Assembly (NCBI RefSeq): GCF_003335045.1
Contig: NZ_QOZG01000002.1
Coordinates: 372,001-436,000, forward strand
Source: Paramesorhizobium salinisoli
Lineage (GTDB): Bacteria; Pseudomonadota; Alphaproteobacteria; Rhizobiales; Rhizobiaceae
Direction: 5' to 3'
Length of the DNA: 64,000 nucleotides
Shown: piece by piece, positions 46,567 through 55,492 of the stretch
How positions within the stretch are numbered: position 1 is the first letter of the stretch
How the letters are laid out: each line of letters begins with the position of its first letter
The notes under the pieces: generated by a model
Database searches by the model: none
What the model was told of the DNA's origin: nothing
What the model saw: only the letters and a program-made list of their open reading frames with translations
Made by a program: the position numbers and the translations under genes

Positions 46567-48831
46567 ATGGCTTCAGGCGGAGACAACGGCAAGCGCATCG
46601 AACCATCGTTCGGCGGCGATTCCCGCGGGGAAAAGGATGACGATGATTTTCATGTCGATGAGGATGATCGCGCCGCGCCTGCGCCTGCACGACGCAAATC
46701 CGCTATGAAGCCCGGATCGAAACGCAGCCGCAGGAATTCCGGCCGGGGCCAGCGTCGCGGCTTTTTCGGTCTTCTGCGCCGCATGGTCTATTGGTCGCTG
46801 GTGCTCGGCCTCTGGGGCGGTATCGCCCTTGGCGGAATTGTCATCTATTTCGCGGCGCAGATGCCGCAGACCACCAGTTGGGCGATCCCCGACAGGCCGC
46901 CCAACGTCAAAATCGTCGACGTCAACGACAAGCTCATCGCCAATCGCGGTACGACGGGCGGCGAGGCGATCGGTCTCCATGATATGTCGCCTTATATCCC
47001 CCAGGCGGTTATCGCCATCGAGGACCGGCGCTTCTATTCGCATTTCGGCGTCGATCCGATCGGCCTTACCCGCGCCATTCTCGCCAACATCGTGAGCGGG
47101 CGCACCGTGCAGGGCGGCTCGACGATAACCCAGCAGTTGGCGAAGAACCTGTTCCTGACACCTGAGCGGACCATAGAGCGCAAGGTCCAGGAAGTGCTTC
47201 TGGCGCTTTGGCTGGAGCACAAATATTCCAAGGACCAGATCCTCGAAATGTATCTGAACCGGGTGTATCTCGGATCCGGCTCCTATGGCGTCGCTGCCGC
47301 CTCGCGGCGTTACTTCGACAAATCGGCGCGCGACGTCAACCTGATGGAGGCGGCGACGCTGGCGGGACTGCTGAAAGCGCCGTCGCGCCTTTCGCCAGCA
47401 CGCGACCCGGAAGCCGCAGCGGAACGAGCCAAGCTGGTTTTGAATGCCATGCGCGAGCAAGGCATGATCAAGGATACCCAGTTGGCCGAAGCGATGAGCG
47501 AACCCGCCACACGCGCCGCCGCCTACTGGTCCGGCTCGGAAAACTATGTCGCCGACCGCGTCATGCAGGAATTGCCGGCGCTGATCGGCGTGACGAAGAA
47601 CGATGTCACGGTCGAAACCACCATCGATCTGCATCTGCAGAAGATCGGCGAGGAGTCCATCCGCGATCTCATCTCCGCCAACGGCAAGAAGGTGAGTGTC
47701 TCGCAGGGCGCGCTGGTCTCCATAGACGGGACGGGCGCAGTGCGCGCCATGGTCGGCGGCTACGACTATGCCAACAGCCAGTTTGACCGTGCCACGGAAG
47801 CCAAGCGCCAGCCTGGCTCGACGTTCAAGCCGTTCGTCTATCTCGCCGCGCTCGAACAGGGCCGTACGCCGGATTCGGTGCGTAACGACGCTCCTATCAA
47901 GATCGGAAAATGGACGCCCGGCAATTATAACGGCAAATATTTCGGCGAGGTGACGCTGGCGACCGCGCTCTCGCATTCGCTCAACTCCGTTGCCGCCCAG
48001 TTGGTCATGGAGGTCGGCCCGCAGACCGTTGTCGATACAGCCCACCGTCTCGGCATCGAGTCAAAGCTGACGCCCAATGCGTCGCTGGCGCTTGGCACGT
48101 CCGAAGTCACGCTGCTCGAACTGACGGATGCCTTTGCTCCCTTCGCCAATGGCGGCTACAGGGCGCCGGTGCACCTCATCAAGCGCGTGACGGATTCAAA
48201 TGGCAAGGTGCTTTACGAATACAAACAGGCTGACAGCGAACGCGTCATCGATCCCCGAAATGTCGGCATGATGAACGCCATGTTGCGCCGGACGGTGGAA
48301 GACGGAACGGCGAAAAGCGGCCAGTTCGGCTGGCCTGCTGCGGGCAAGACCGGCACCAGCCAGAATTTTCGCGATGCCTGGTTCATCGGTTATACGGCGA
48401 ACCTCACAACGGGCGTGTGGTTCGGCAATGACGACGGCAAGCCCATGAAGCATGTCAGCGGCGGCTCGCTTCCCGTGAAGGCCTGGCGGGAATTCATGGT
48501 CGCGGCGCACAAGGGCGTCCCGATCGCCGAACTCCCCGGCCACTACGACATCGAAAACGTCATACCCGGCGGCAGCGACGAACTGCCCGATACCAATACG
48601 CCGTCACCCTATGATCCGAATGGACCGGCAGCGACCATGCCCATGGCCAACGGCGATGACGGCTATTGGCCGCCCGCCCCGGACGTAGCCCCCACCGGCT
48701 CGACAGATATCATCGACAGGGCCCCCGTCGCCGCGCGCGGCCCCGTCCCGCCCGCCGATGTCGGCGGCGGCCCGCAGCCCAACCGCAAGACGACCACGCT
48801 GCTGGACTTGATCATGGGGAATTCGCAGTAG
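46567..48831 (+). CDS. Class A penicillin-binding protein (PBP1A family)
   Basis: The 754-residue bifunctional enzyme has a charged cytoplasmic N-terminus (DDDDFHVDEDD, then Lys/Arg-rich) and one membrane anchor (about 75-97). The GT51 glycosyltransferase has the catalytic Glu in IAIEDRRFYSHFGVD (about 150). The transpeptidase has SxxK as PGSTFKPF (about 416), SxN as SLNSVAA and KTGTSQNF (about 594). The Pro-rich tail ends in a short hydrophobic segment LLDLIMGNSQ. It polymerises and cross-links peptidoglycan from lipid II flipped by MurJ. TTAAAGGG precedes the ATG. The gene stands alone behind the omp terminator. Confidence 0.96.
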   Translation: MASGGDNGKRIEPSFGGDSRGEKDDDDFHVDEDDRAAPAPARRKSAMKPGSKRSRRNSGRGQRRGFFGLLRRMVYWSLVLGLWGGIALGGIVIYFAAQMPQTTSWAIPDRPPNVKIVDVNDKLIANRGTTGGEAIGLHDMSPYIPQAVIAIEDRRFYSHFGVDPIGLTRAILANIVSGRTVQGGSTITQQLAKNLFLTPERTIERKVQEVLLALWLEHKYSKDQILEMYLNRVYLGSGSYGVAAASRRYFDKSARDVNLMEAATLAGLLKAPSRLSPARDPEAAAERAKLVLNAMREQGMIKDTQLAEAMSEPATRAAAYWSGSENYVADRVMQELPALIGVTKNDVTVETTIDLHLQKIGEESIRDLISANGKKVSVSQGALVSIDGTGAVRAMVGGYDYANSQFDRATEAKRQPGSTFKPFVYLAALEQGRTPDSVRNDAPIKIGKWTPGNYNGKYFGEVTLATALSHSLNSVAAQLVMEVGPQTVVDTAHRLGIESKLTPNASLALGTSEVTLLELTDAFAPFANGGYRAPVHLIKRVTDSNGKVLYEYKQADSERVIDPRNVGMMNAMLRRTVEDGTAKSGQFGWPAAGKTGTSQNFRDAWFIGYTANLTTGVWFGNDDGKPMKHVSGGSLPVKAWREFMVAAHKGVPIAELPGHYDIENVIPGGSDELPDTNTPSPYDPNGPAATMPMANGDDGYWPPAPDVAPTGSTDIIDRAPVAARGPVPPADVGGGPQPNRKTTTLLDLIMGNSQ

Positions 48832-48920
48832 AAAACCCGCTTATCCATGCGTTTGATGGTGATCTATTTTAACCGCAGCGGCCGCGGCAAAAGAGATCGA
48901 AACCCAGGCCGCATCCAGCT

Positions 48921-50411
48921 CTACGCCGTCAGCGTTCGGCGGACGGCGTCTTTCCAGCCGGCAATCTTGGCTTTGCGGGTTTTGCCGTCCATCTCAGGCA
49001 CGAAGCGAGTATCCAGGGCCCAGCTTTTTGAAAACTCCGTCCGCTTCGGCCAGATGCCCGCCCTCGACGCGGCAAGCCAGGCGGCACCCAGCGCTGTCGT
49101 CTCGAGGATGACCGGGCGGTCGACAGGTGCGTCCAGAATATCGGCGAGGCGCTGCATGGTCCAGTCGGAGGCGACCATGCCGCCATCGGCGCGCAGCACT
49201 GTCTTGCTGCCGGAGGATTTCCAGTCCTTCTTCATGGCTTCGAGCAGATCACGGGTCTGGTAGGCGACCGATTCTAGCGCCGCGCGGGAAAACTCCGCCG
49301 GGCCGGAATTACGTGTCAGGCCAAAAATCGCACCCCGCGCATCGGCATCCCAATGCGGCGCACCGAGGCCCACGAAGGCCGGGACCATATAGACCTCCTG
49401 GCTTGGATCGGCGCTGTCGGCGAGCTTGCCTGATTCTGCCGCCGTGCCGATGATCTTCAACCCGTCGCGCAGCCATTGCACCGCCGCGCCAGCGATAAAG
49501 ATCGAGCCTTCCAGCGCGTAGGTGGTGCGCCCGTTGAGGCGATAGGCGATGGTGGTCAGGAGCCGGTTCTTCGAGAGCACCATCTCCGATCCGGTGTTGA
49601 GCAGGGCGAAACAGCCGGTGCCGTAGGTTGACTTGATCATGCCCGGCTCGAAGCAGGCCTGCCCGATGATGGCGGCGTGCTGATCGCCTGCAACGCCGAG
49701 AATCGGGATCGCCGCGCCCAGGATTTCCGCATCGGTGCTGCCGAAATCGGCGGCGCAATCCTTCACCTCAGGCAGCATCGCCTCGGGAATGTCGAAGAGC
49801 TCGAGCAATTCCCGGTCCCAGCGGTTTTCAGCAATGTTGAAGAGAAGCGTGCGCGCAGCGTTGGTCGCATCCGTCACATGATTCTTGCCGCCCGTAAGGC
49901 GCCAGATGAGGAAGCTGTCGATCGTGCCGAAGAGAAGCTCGCCCTTGCGCGCCCGCGCCCGCGCGCCTGGCACATTGCTCAGCAGCCACGAAAGTTTGGT
50001 GCCTGAAAAATACGGGTCGAGCAGGAGGCCGGTCTTGCCTCTGACCATCTTTTCCAGGCCCAGCTTCTTCAGCTTGCGGCACATGGTGGCGGTGCGGCGG
50101 TCCTGCCAGACGATGGCGTTATGGATCGGCTTGCCGGTCGCTTTTTCCCAAACGACAACAGTCTCGCGCTGGTTGGTAATTCCAAGCGCACCCACCTGCC
50201 CCGCCTCGATATGGGCGTTGCGGATCGCCTCACCGCAGGTTGCCACGACCGACCGCCATATGTCCTCCGGGTCGTGCTCGACCCAGCCCGATCGGGGGTA
50301 GATCTGTGGAAACTCCTGCTGTCCGATGCCCACGACACGGCGATCGCGATCAAAGACGATGGCCCTGCTCGATGTGGTTCCCTGGTCGATTGCGAGTACG
50401 TAGTCCGGCAT
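48921..50411 (-). CDS. glpK: Glycerol kinase
   Basis: The start at 50411 is preceded by GGAGGAGGAAT and gives 496 residues, the usual length. The FGGY fold opens [18 protein letters not shown], with the GlpK-specific SGWVEHDP and later [14 protein letters not shown]. It phosphorylates glycerol to glycerol-3-phosphate with ATP. No glpF, glpD or glpR lies nearby, so it is an isolated glycerol gene; a palindromic site upstream at 50463-50487 may regulate it. It converges with the PBP gene and diverges from the SDR gene. Confidence 0.97.
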   Translation of the reverse strand: MPDYVLAIDQGTTSSRAIVFDRDRRVVGIGQQEFPQIYPRSGWVEHDPEDIWRSVVATCGEAIRNAHIEAGQVGALGITNQRETVVVWEKATGKPIHNAIVWQDRRTATMCRKLKKLGLEKMVRGKTGLLLDPYFSGTKLSWLLSNVPGARARARKGELLFGTIDSFLIWRLTGGKNHVTDATNAARTLLFNIAENRWDRELLELFDIPEAMLPEVKDCAADFGSTDAEILGAAIPILGVAGDQHAAIIGQACFEPGMIKSTYGTGCFALLNTGSEMVLSKNRLLTTIAYRLNGRTTYALEGSIFIAGAAVQWLRDGLKIIGTAAESGKLADSADPSQEVYMVPAFVGLGAPHWDADARGAIFGLTRNSGPAEFSRAALESVAYQTRDLLEAMKKDWKSSGSKTVLRADGGMVASDWTMQRLADILDAPVDRPVILETTALGAAWLAASRAGIWPKRTEFSKSWALDTRFVPEMDGKTRKAKIAGWKDAVRRTLTA

Positions 50412-50462
50412 GATTCCTCCTCCATTCGGGAGCACAAACTAGCGCATTGGCCAGAAAACCGG

Positions 50463-50487
50463 AATCGCAAACGTGCGGTTTACGATT
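50463..50487. promoter_or_regulatory. Palindromic operator candidate between glpK and the SDR gene
   Basis: AATCGCAAAC (50463-50472) and GTTTACGATT (50478-50487) are inverse at 9 of 10 positions, with spacer GTGCG. It is 52 bases from the glpK start and 68 bases from the SDR start, inside the 143-base divergent region. Size and symmetry fit a dimeric repressor. No regulator gene is adjacent. Confidence 0.5.
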
Positions 50488-50554
50488 TACAATCAATAGC
50501 CTCGAAATCTTGAGCCGCATCGTCTATTAAAAGACACCAACGAGGCACCCTTAC

Positions 50555-51304
50555 ATGACCGACACCACCACCAAGAAGACGCTTGTGCTGACCGGAGCGA
50601 GCCGCGGGATCGGGCATGCGACTGTCAAACGCTTCTCGCGCGCGGGATGGCGCGTCATCACCTGCTCGCGACAGGACTTTTCCGAGAACTGTCCGTGGCC
50701 CGCCGGACCGGATGATCACATCAAGATCGATCTCGCCGATGCCGAGGATATCGGCCGCGGCATTTCGCAGATTCGCCGGCGCCTCGAAGCCGAAGGCAGC
50801 AAGCTGCACGCACTGGTCAACAATGCGGGCATTTCGCCGAAAGCGGAGGGCGGACGGCGGCTCAACTCCATCGAGACCCCGATGCAGGTCTGGCGCGATG
50901 TGTTCCAGGTAAATTTTTTCGCGCCGATCATGCTGGCGCGTGGCCTTTTCAAGGAACTGGAAGCGGCGCAGGGATCGGTCGTCAACGTCACCTCAATTGC
51001 CGGAAGCCGGGTGCATCCTTTTGCCGGGACTGCCTATTCAACGTCGAAGGCGGCGCTCGCCGGGCTGACGCGCGAAATGGCATCGGATTTCGGGCCCCAC
51101 GGCATCCGCGTCAACGCTATCGCGCCGGGCGAGATTGAAACCTCGATCCTCTCGCCGGGCACAGAAAAGCTGATCGAACATCTGCCGCTACGCCGCCTCG
51201 GCCAGACATCGGAAGTTGCCGATACGATCTTTTTCCTGTGCACGGAAGCGTCCTCCTACGTCACCGGGTCGGAAATCCACATCAATGGCGGGCAGCACGT
51301 ATAA
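50555..51304 (+). CDS. SDR family NAD(P)-dependent oxidoreductase
   Basis: The 249-residue classical short-chain dehydrogenase has the cofactor motif TGASRGIGHATV and NNAGISP. The catalytic Ser lies in NVTSIAGS, YSTSK is the Tyr-Lys pair, and GIRVNAIAPGEIETSI closes the fold. It ends with the common FLCTEASSYVTGSEIHINGG stretch. The substrate is not predictable; sugar alcohols or 3-oxoacyl groups are typical. It is the first of two same-strand genes with the PfkB kinase 89 bases downstream, which suggests sugar metabolism. Confidence 0.93.
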   Translation: MTDTTTKKTLVLTGASRGIGHATVKRFSRAGWRVITCSRQDFSENCPWPAGPDDHIKIDLADAEDIGRGISQIRRRLEAEGSKLHALVNNAGISPKAEGGRRLNSIETPMQVWRDVFQVNFFAPIMLARGLFKELEAAQGSVVNVTSIAGSRVHPFAGTAYSTSKAALAGLTREMASDFGPHGIRVNAIAPGEIETSILSPGTEKLIEHLPLRRLGQTSEVADTIFFLCTEASSYVTGSEIHINGGQHV

Positions 51305-51393
51305 ACGCTTCCGTACTTGCCAGAGAGGCGCAGACAGGTTAGCGCTTCTTCAAATTCAATCGGTTTAGGTATGTATCGGAGAGGAGACCTTGC

Positions 51394-52320
51394 ATGATCG
51401 TGGCCTGCGGTGAAGCGCTGATCGACATGCTGCCGCGCGAGACGGCGGATGGTCAGTCGGCTTTCGTGCCCCATGCGGGCGGAGCCTTGTTCAACACGGC
51501 CATCGCCATGGGCAGGCTGGGTGCGCCAGCGGGCTTCTTCTCCGGGCTCTCCTCGGATTTTCTCGGCGATATCCTGCGCGAGGCGCTCAAGCGCTCGAAT
51601 GTGGATACGTCCTTCTGCGCCACCGCCGACCGCCCGACGACGCTTGCCTTCGTGCGTCTCGTCAATGGCCAGGCGAGCTATGCCTTCTATGATGAGAGCA
51701 CCGCCGGCCGGATGTTGACCGAGGCCGATTTACCGCAACTCGACGACCGTGTTTCGGCGCTGCTTTTCGGTGCGATCAGCCTTATCCCCGAACCTTGCGG
51801 CAACACCTTTGAGACATTGATGGCGCGCGAGGCGGGACGCCGGGTCATCATGCTCGACCCGAACATCCGGCCGGGCTTCATCCCCGACCGTGAAAAGCAC
51901 CTGGCCCGGCTGCGTCGCATGATTGCGATGGCCGATATCGTGAAGATGTCCGACGAGGACATCGCCTGGTTCGGGGAAGGAACCGAACACGACAAGATCG
52001 CCGCCGACTGGCTGACACGCGGGCCGAAGCTCGTCATCATCACCCGTGGCGCATCGGGCGCGGATGCCTACACGCTGCGTGGCAAGATCAGCGTGCCGGG
52101 CGTCAAGGTCACCGTGGCCGACACGGTGGGCGCCGGCGATACGGTCAATGCCGGCGTGCTGGTGGGCCTCTACCGGCAAGGGCTTCTCACCAAGGAAGCC
52201 GTCGCCAATCTTGGGGAAGACCAGGTTCATTCCTGCGTGGCGCTGGGCGTGCGCGCTGCCGCAATAACGGTGTCGCGCGCGGGGGCCAACCCTCCATGGC
52301 AGAGCGAGATGGCGGATTAA
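51394..52320 (+). CDS. PfkB family carbohydrate kinase (fructokinase-like)
   Basis: The 308-residue protein has both PfkB signatures: the glycine-rich GGALFNTAIAMGRLG (about residues 28-42) and the anion-hole motif DTVGAGDTVNAGVL near the C-terminus with its catalytic Asp. Its opening IVACGEALIDMLP is typical of rhizobial fructokinases. It most likely makes fructose-6-phosphate, though other hexose or nucleoside substrates are possible. GGAGAGGAG is upstream. With the SDR gene it may convert a sugar alcohol to a sugar and then phosphorylate it. A strong hairpin at 52339-52372 follows. Confidence 0.9.
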   Translation: MIVACGEALIDMLPRETADGQSAFVPHAGGALFNTAIAMGRLGAPAGFFSGLSSDFLGDILREALKRSNVDTSFCATADRPTTLAFVRLVNGQASYAFYDESTAGRMLTEADLPQLDDRVSALLFGAISLIPEPCGNTFETLMAREAGRRVIMLDPNIRPGFIPDREKHLARLRRMIAMADIVKMSDEDIAWFGEGTEHDKIAADWLTRGPKLVIITRGASGADAYTLRGKISVPGVKVTVADTVGAGDTVNAGVLVGLYRQGLLTKEAVANLGEDQVHSCVALGVRAAAITVSRAGANPPWQSEMAD

Positions 52321-52338
52321 TTACGCCCAGCCGTTCAG

Positions 52339-52372
52339 CACCCTCCTCTGCCTTGCCGGGCAGGGGGAGGTG
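52339..52372. terminator. Hairpin between the PfkB kinase and xylB
   Basis: CACCCTCCTCTGCC and GGGCAGGGGGAGGTG can form a GC-rich stem of about a dozen pairs around TTGCC. The sequence CCTCCTCTGCCTTGCCGGGCA is close to one RIME-like arm, so this may be a repeat relic now ending two convergent genes. Confidence 0.55.
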
Positions 52373-52413
52373 AAGTGCTCAGGGACATGTGGGAAGAGTA
52401 TCGCCTCTCTCCT

Positions 52414-53859
52414 TCAGTTGCGAAGCGCGGGGTAGAGCGAGCGGTAGCGGGCATAGGCGTCATCGAAGGCGCCCCGCAGGCGAGGCTCCGGCTCGATCGT
52501 CTCGGCGATGGCGGGCAAGGTGCAGACGGCCCACGGGTCGGCCTTTTCCGCCGCAATCAGCCCCAGGCGCGCCGCGCCAAACGAAGCGCCGAAATCACCA
52601 TCGGTGGGCACATCGATCGGTAGATCGAGCGCCGTCGCGATCGCCCGCAGCCAATAATCCGAACGCGAGCCGCCGCCGACTGCCGTCAGGCGGTCGAGTT
52701 TGGCGCCGGCGGTGGCGAGTGCTTCAAGATTGTCCCGAAAGGCAAAGGCGACACCTTCGACAACCGCCTGCGTCAGGGCGGCGCGATCGCTTTCATGGCC
52801 GAGGCCGACAAAGGCGCCACGTATCGCGGCATCATTGTAAGGCGTGCGCTCACCTGAAAGATAGGGCAGGAAGGTGACGCCCGAGGGCGCTTTCAGTCCC
52901 TCTCCCAGTTCCGCCGTGAGATTGGCTGCGTTGCTGCGGGCGATCCCGGCATACCAGTTGAGGGCGTCCGTCGCCGACAGGATGACGCCCATCTGGTGCC
53001 AGGTTTTCGGCAGCGCGTGGCAGAACGTATGAACGGCGCTTGCCGGATTGGGCAGATATGCGCCATTTGCCGCGAACAGAACACCTGAGGTGCCGAGCGA
53101 AATAAAGGCGTGGCCGGGCGATACGACGCCCATGCCGCAGGCGGATGCCGCATTGTCCCCCCCGCCGCCGGCTACCACAGCATCGCCGCGTATTCCCCAG
53201 CGCCGGGCAAGCTCGGGTTTCAGCACGGCGGAAATTTCGGTGCCCTCGACCAGGGAGGGCATATGGCTCTCGTCAAGATCAGTGGCAGCCAGAAGCTCCG
53301 GCGACCAACGGCGCTGGCCGACATCCAGCCAAGCCGTTCCCGCCGAATCCGACATATCAGAGACATATTCGCCGGTCAGCCAGAGGCGCAGGTAATCCTT
53401 GGGCAGCAGAACCCGCGCGACCTTGGCAAAAATTCCCGGTTCATTGTTCTTCACCCACAGGAGCTTCGGCGCCGTGAAGCCTGGAAAGACGATATTGCCT
53501 GTGATCTCGCGGAAGCGCGGATCGGCATCAAGTTCAGCGGCTTCCTTGTAGCTGCGCGTATCGTTCCACAAGATGCATGGCCGCAGCACCTTGCCGTTGC
53601 TGTCCAGCAATGTCGCCCCATGCATCTGGCCGGAGAGGCCGATGCCCCGCACGGCGGCGAGCCGCGCCGGGAACGTCGACTTCATCACGTCGAGCACGGT
53701 TTCCAGCGCATCGATCCAATGCGCCGGATTCTGCTCCGACCAGCCCGAATGCGGGCGCGAAACGTTCAAAGAGGCAGAGGCGGAGGCGGTTATGCGCTGA
53801 TTGTCGTCAATCAGCAGAGCCTTGATGCCCGAAGTGCCAAGATCAATTCCAAGATACAT
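52414..53859 (-). CDS. xylB: Xylulokinase
   Basis: The start at 53859 gives 481 residues, normal for XylB; GGAGGAG lies about 10 bases upstream. The FGGY-kinase fold opens YLGIDLGTSGIKALLIDD. Further marks are SGQMHGATLLD (sugar site), AGGGGDNAASACG and AVGGGSRSDYWLRA. It phosphorylates D-xylulose to enter the pentose phosphate pathway. No xylA or xylose transporter is present, so the physiological substrate could be xylulose from a xylitol- or arabitol-type route. It is downstream of pncB on the same strand (140 bases) and convergent with the PfkB gene. Confidence 0.94.
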   Translation of the reverse strand: MYLGIDLGTSGIKALLIDDNQRITASASASLNVSRPHSGWSEQNPAHWIDALETVLDVMKSTFPARLAAVRGIGLSGQMHGATLLDSNGKVLRPCILWNDTRSYKEAAELDADPRFREITGNIVFPGFTAPKLLWVKNNEPGIFAKVARVLLPKDYLRLWLTGEYVSDMSDSAGTAWLDVGQRRWSPELLAATDLDESHMPSLVEGTEISAVLKPELARRWGIRGDAVVAGGGGDNAASACGMGVVSPGHAFISLGTSGVLFAANGAYLPNPASAVHTFCHALPKTWHQMGVILSATDALNWYAGIARSNAANLTAELGEGLKAPSGVTFLPYLSGERTPYNDAAIRGAFVGLGHESDRAALTQAVVEGVAFAFRDNLEALATAGAKLDRLTAVGGGSRSDYWLRAIATALDLPIDVPTDGDFGASFGAARLGLIAAEKADPWAVCTLPAIAETIEPEPRLRGAFDDAYARYRSLYPALRN

Positions 53860-53999
53860 GATGTGCCATCTCCTCCCGCTGGCCAACACATTCTTTGCTT
53901 ATTTTGCTTGCACAAGCCCAGGCAGAAGGTAACCCGTACTTTCGTGGGAAACAGCACCTGCCTCCTCCGAAAAGCGTGACTTACCCTCCTTGGACCTGT

Positions 54000-55304
54000 C
54001 TAAACCTTCACGAGATGCTCCACGCGATCCTCGTTGCCGAAGAATTCGAGATAACGCTGAACCTCCTTCGGATCGCCCGTCGCCTTGCGCGGGTTGTCCG
54101 AAAGCTTGACCGCCGGGTGGCCATTCGCCTCGCTGACCTTGCAGACCAGCGAGATCGCGGTCAGGCCCTCGACATCCGTCGGGGCGCATCCGGCGAAATC
54201 ATTGGTGAGATTGGTGCCCCAGCCGAAACTCATCCGCACCCTGCCATGGAAATGGCGGTAGGTCTCCTCGATGGTATCGACATCGAGCGCATCGGAGAAG
54301 ATCAGAATCTTCTCACGCGGGTTCTTGCCCTTCTCCTTCCACCAGCGAATAATGCGTTCGCCGCCTTCGATCGGCGGGGCACTGTCCGGGCGAAAACCCG
54401 TCCAGTCGGCGACCCAATCCGGCGCATCGCGCAGGAAGGCGGTGGTGCCGAACGCATCGGGGAGCACGATCAGGAGATTGCCGCCGTAATAGCGGTTCCA
54501 TTCCTGCAGCACGCGATAGGGGGCGGTGCGCAACTCCTCGTCGTTCCTGGACAGGGCAGCGAGAACCATCGGCAGTTCATGCGCATTGGTGCCGAGGGCT
54601 TCGAGATCATTATCCATGGCGAGCAACACGTTGCTCGTGCCGGTGAAGGCCTCGCCGATCCCTTCCTTCAAGGCCTCGACGCACCAGCGCTGCCACAGGA
54701 AGGAATGGCGACGGCGCGTGCCGAAATCCGAAATCCTGAGATCGGGAAGCTGGCGCAGACGTTCGACCTTGCTCCACATCTTCGCCTTGGCGCGGGCGTA
54801 GAGCACATCGAGCGAAAAGGGACCGAGCGATTTCATCGCCGCGCGGGAGCGTAATTCGTTGATGATGGCGAGGGCCGGGATCTCCCACATGGTGGTGTGC
54901 ATCCACGGGCCATGGAAAGTCAGCTCGTACTGGCCATGGCGCCGGACCAGCTCATATTCCGGCAACTGGAAATCGGCGAGCCAGGCGAGAAATTCCGGCG
55001 CGAAGATCTGCTTGTGACCATAGAAGGTGTTACCCGCCAGCCAGATCATTTCCTTTTTGCCGAAGCGGAGCGTGCGCGCATGGTCGAGCTGGGCCCGCAA
55101 CTCCGCTTCCTCGATCTCATCGGCAAGGCGCACGGAGGTCGTGCGGTTGATAAGGGAGAATGTGGCGTCGACCTTGGGGTAGAGGCCCCAGATCATCTGC
55201 AGCATCAGGAGCTTGTAGAAATCCGTATCCAGCAGGCTGCGGATGATCGGGTCGAGTTTCCACGTGTGATTGTAGACACGCCGCGCGATATCAGTTTTGG
55301 CCAT
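54000..55304 (-). CDS. pncB: Nicotinate phosphoribosyltransferase
   Basis: The start at 55304 gives 434 residues, the usual size in this group; GGGGCAG precedes it. The protein opens with [17 protein letters not shown], the start of the PncB fold. The PRPP and product-binding regions [30 protein letters not shown] and [12 protein letters not shown] are clear. The enzyme converts nicotinate to NaMN for NAD salvage, using PRPP and ATP. It lies 188 bases downstream of the cyclic glucan synthase. The in-frame extension to 55394 is not conserved. Confidence 0.97.
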   Translation of the reverse strand: MAKTDIARRVYNHTWKLDPIIRSLLDTDFYKLLMLQMIWGLYPKVDATFSLINRTTSVRLADEIEEAELRAQLDHARTLRFGKKEMIWLAGNTFYGHKQIFAPEFLAWLADFQLPEYELVRRHGQYELTFHGPWMHTTMWEIPALAIINELRSRAAMKSLGPFSLDVLYARAKAKMWSKVERLRQLPDLRISDFGTRRRHSFLWQRWCVEALKEGIGEAFTGTSNVLLAMDNDLEALGTNAHELPMVLAALSRNDEELRTAPYRVLQEWNRYYGGNLLIVLPDAFGTTAFLRDAPDWVADWTGFRPDSAPPIEGGERIIRWWKEKGKNPREKILIFSDALDVDTIEETYRHFHGRVRMSFGWGTNLTNDFAGCAPTDVEGLTAISLVCKVSEANGHPAVKLSDNPRKATGDPKEVQRYLEFFGNEDRVEHLVKV

Positions 55305-55465
55305 ACTGCCCCGATCTCCACCCAATGCCCCCATTTTGCCGGACCGGCATGGACGCGCGCTATCTGCTGACTGCCGGGCAGCGTTATCGAGCAACGCACC
55401 GGACTTGCTGTCGAAGGCAGCCCATCACCTTGCATGTGCAAGGACAATCAAAGCCGCCGCAAATG

Positions 55466-55488
55466 AGGAGCGGGAAAATCCCGCCTCT
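55466..55488 (-). terminator. Hairpin after the cyclic glucan synthase gene
   Basis: Read on the minus strand, GAGGCGGGA-TTT-TCCCGCTCCTC forms a stem of at least seven pairs just after the glucan synthase stop. There is no long U-tract, so read-through to pncB is possible. Confidence 0.4.
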
Positions 55489-55492
55489 TCGT

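Noticed and set aside
55305-55394. Upstream extension of pncB
   Set aside because: It is not like PncB proteins, and ATG 55304 gives the standard length.
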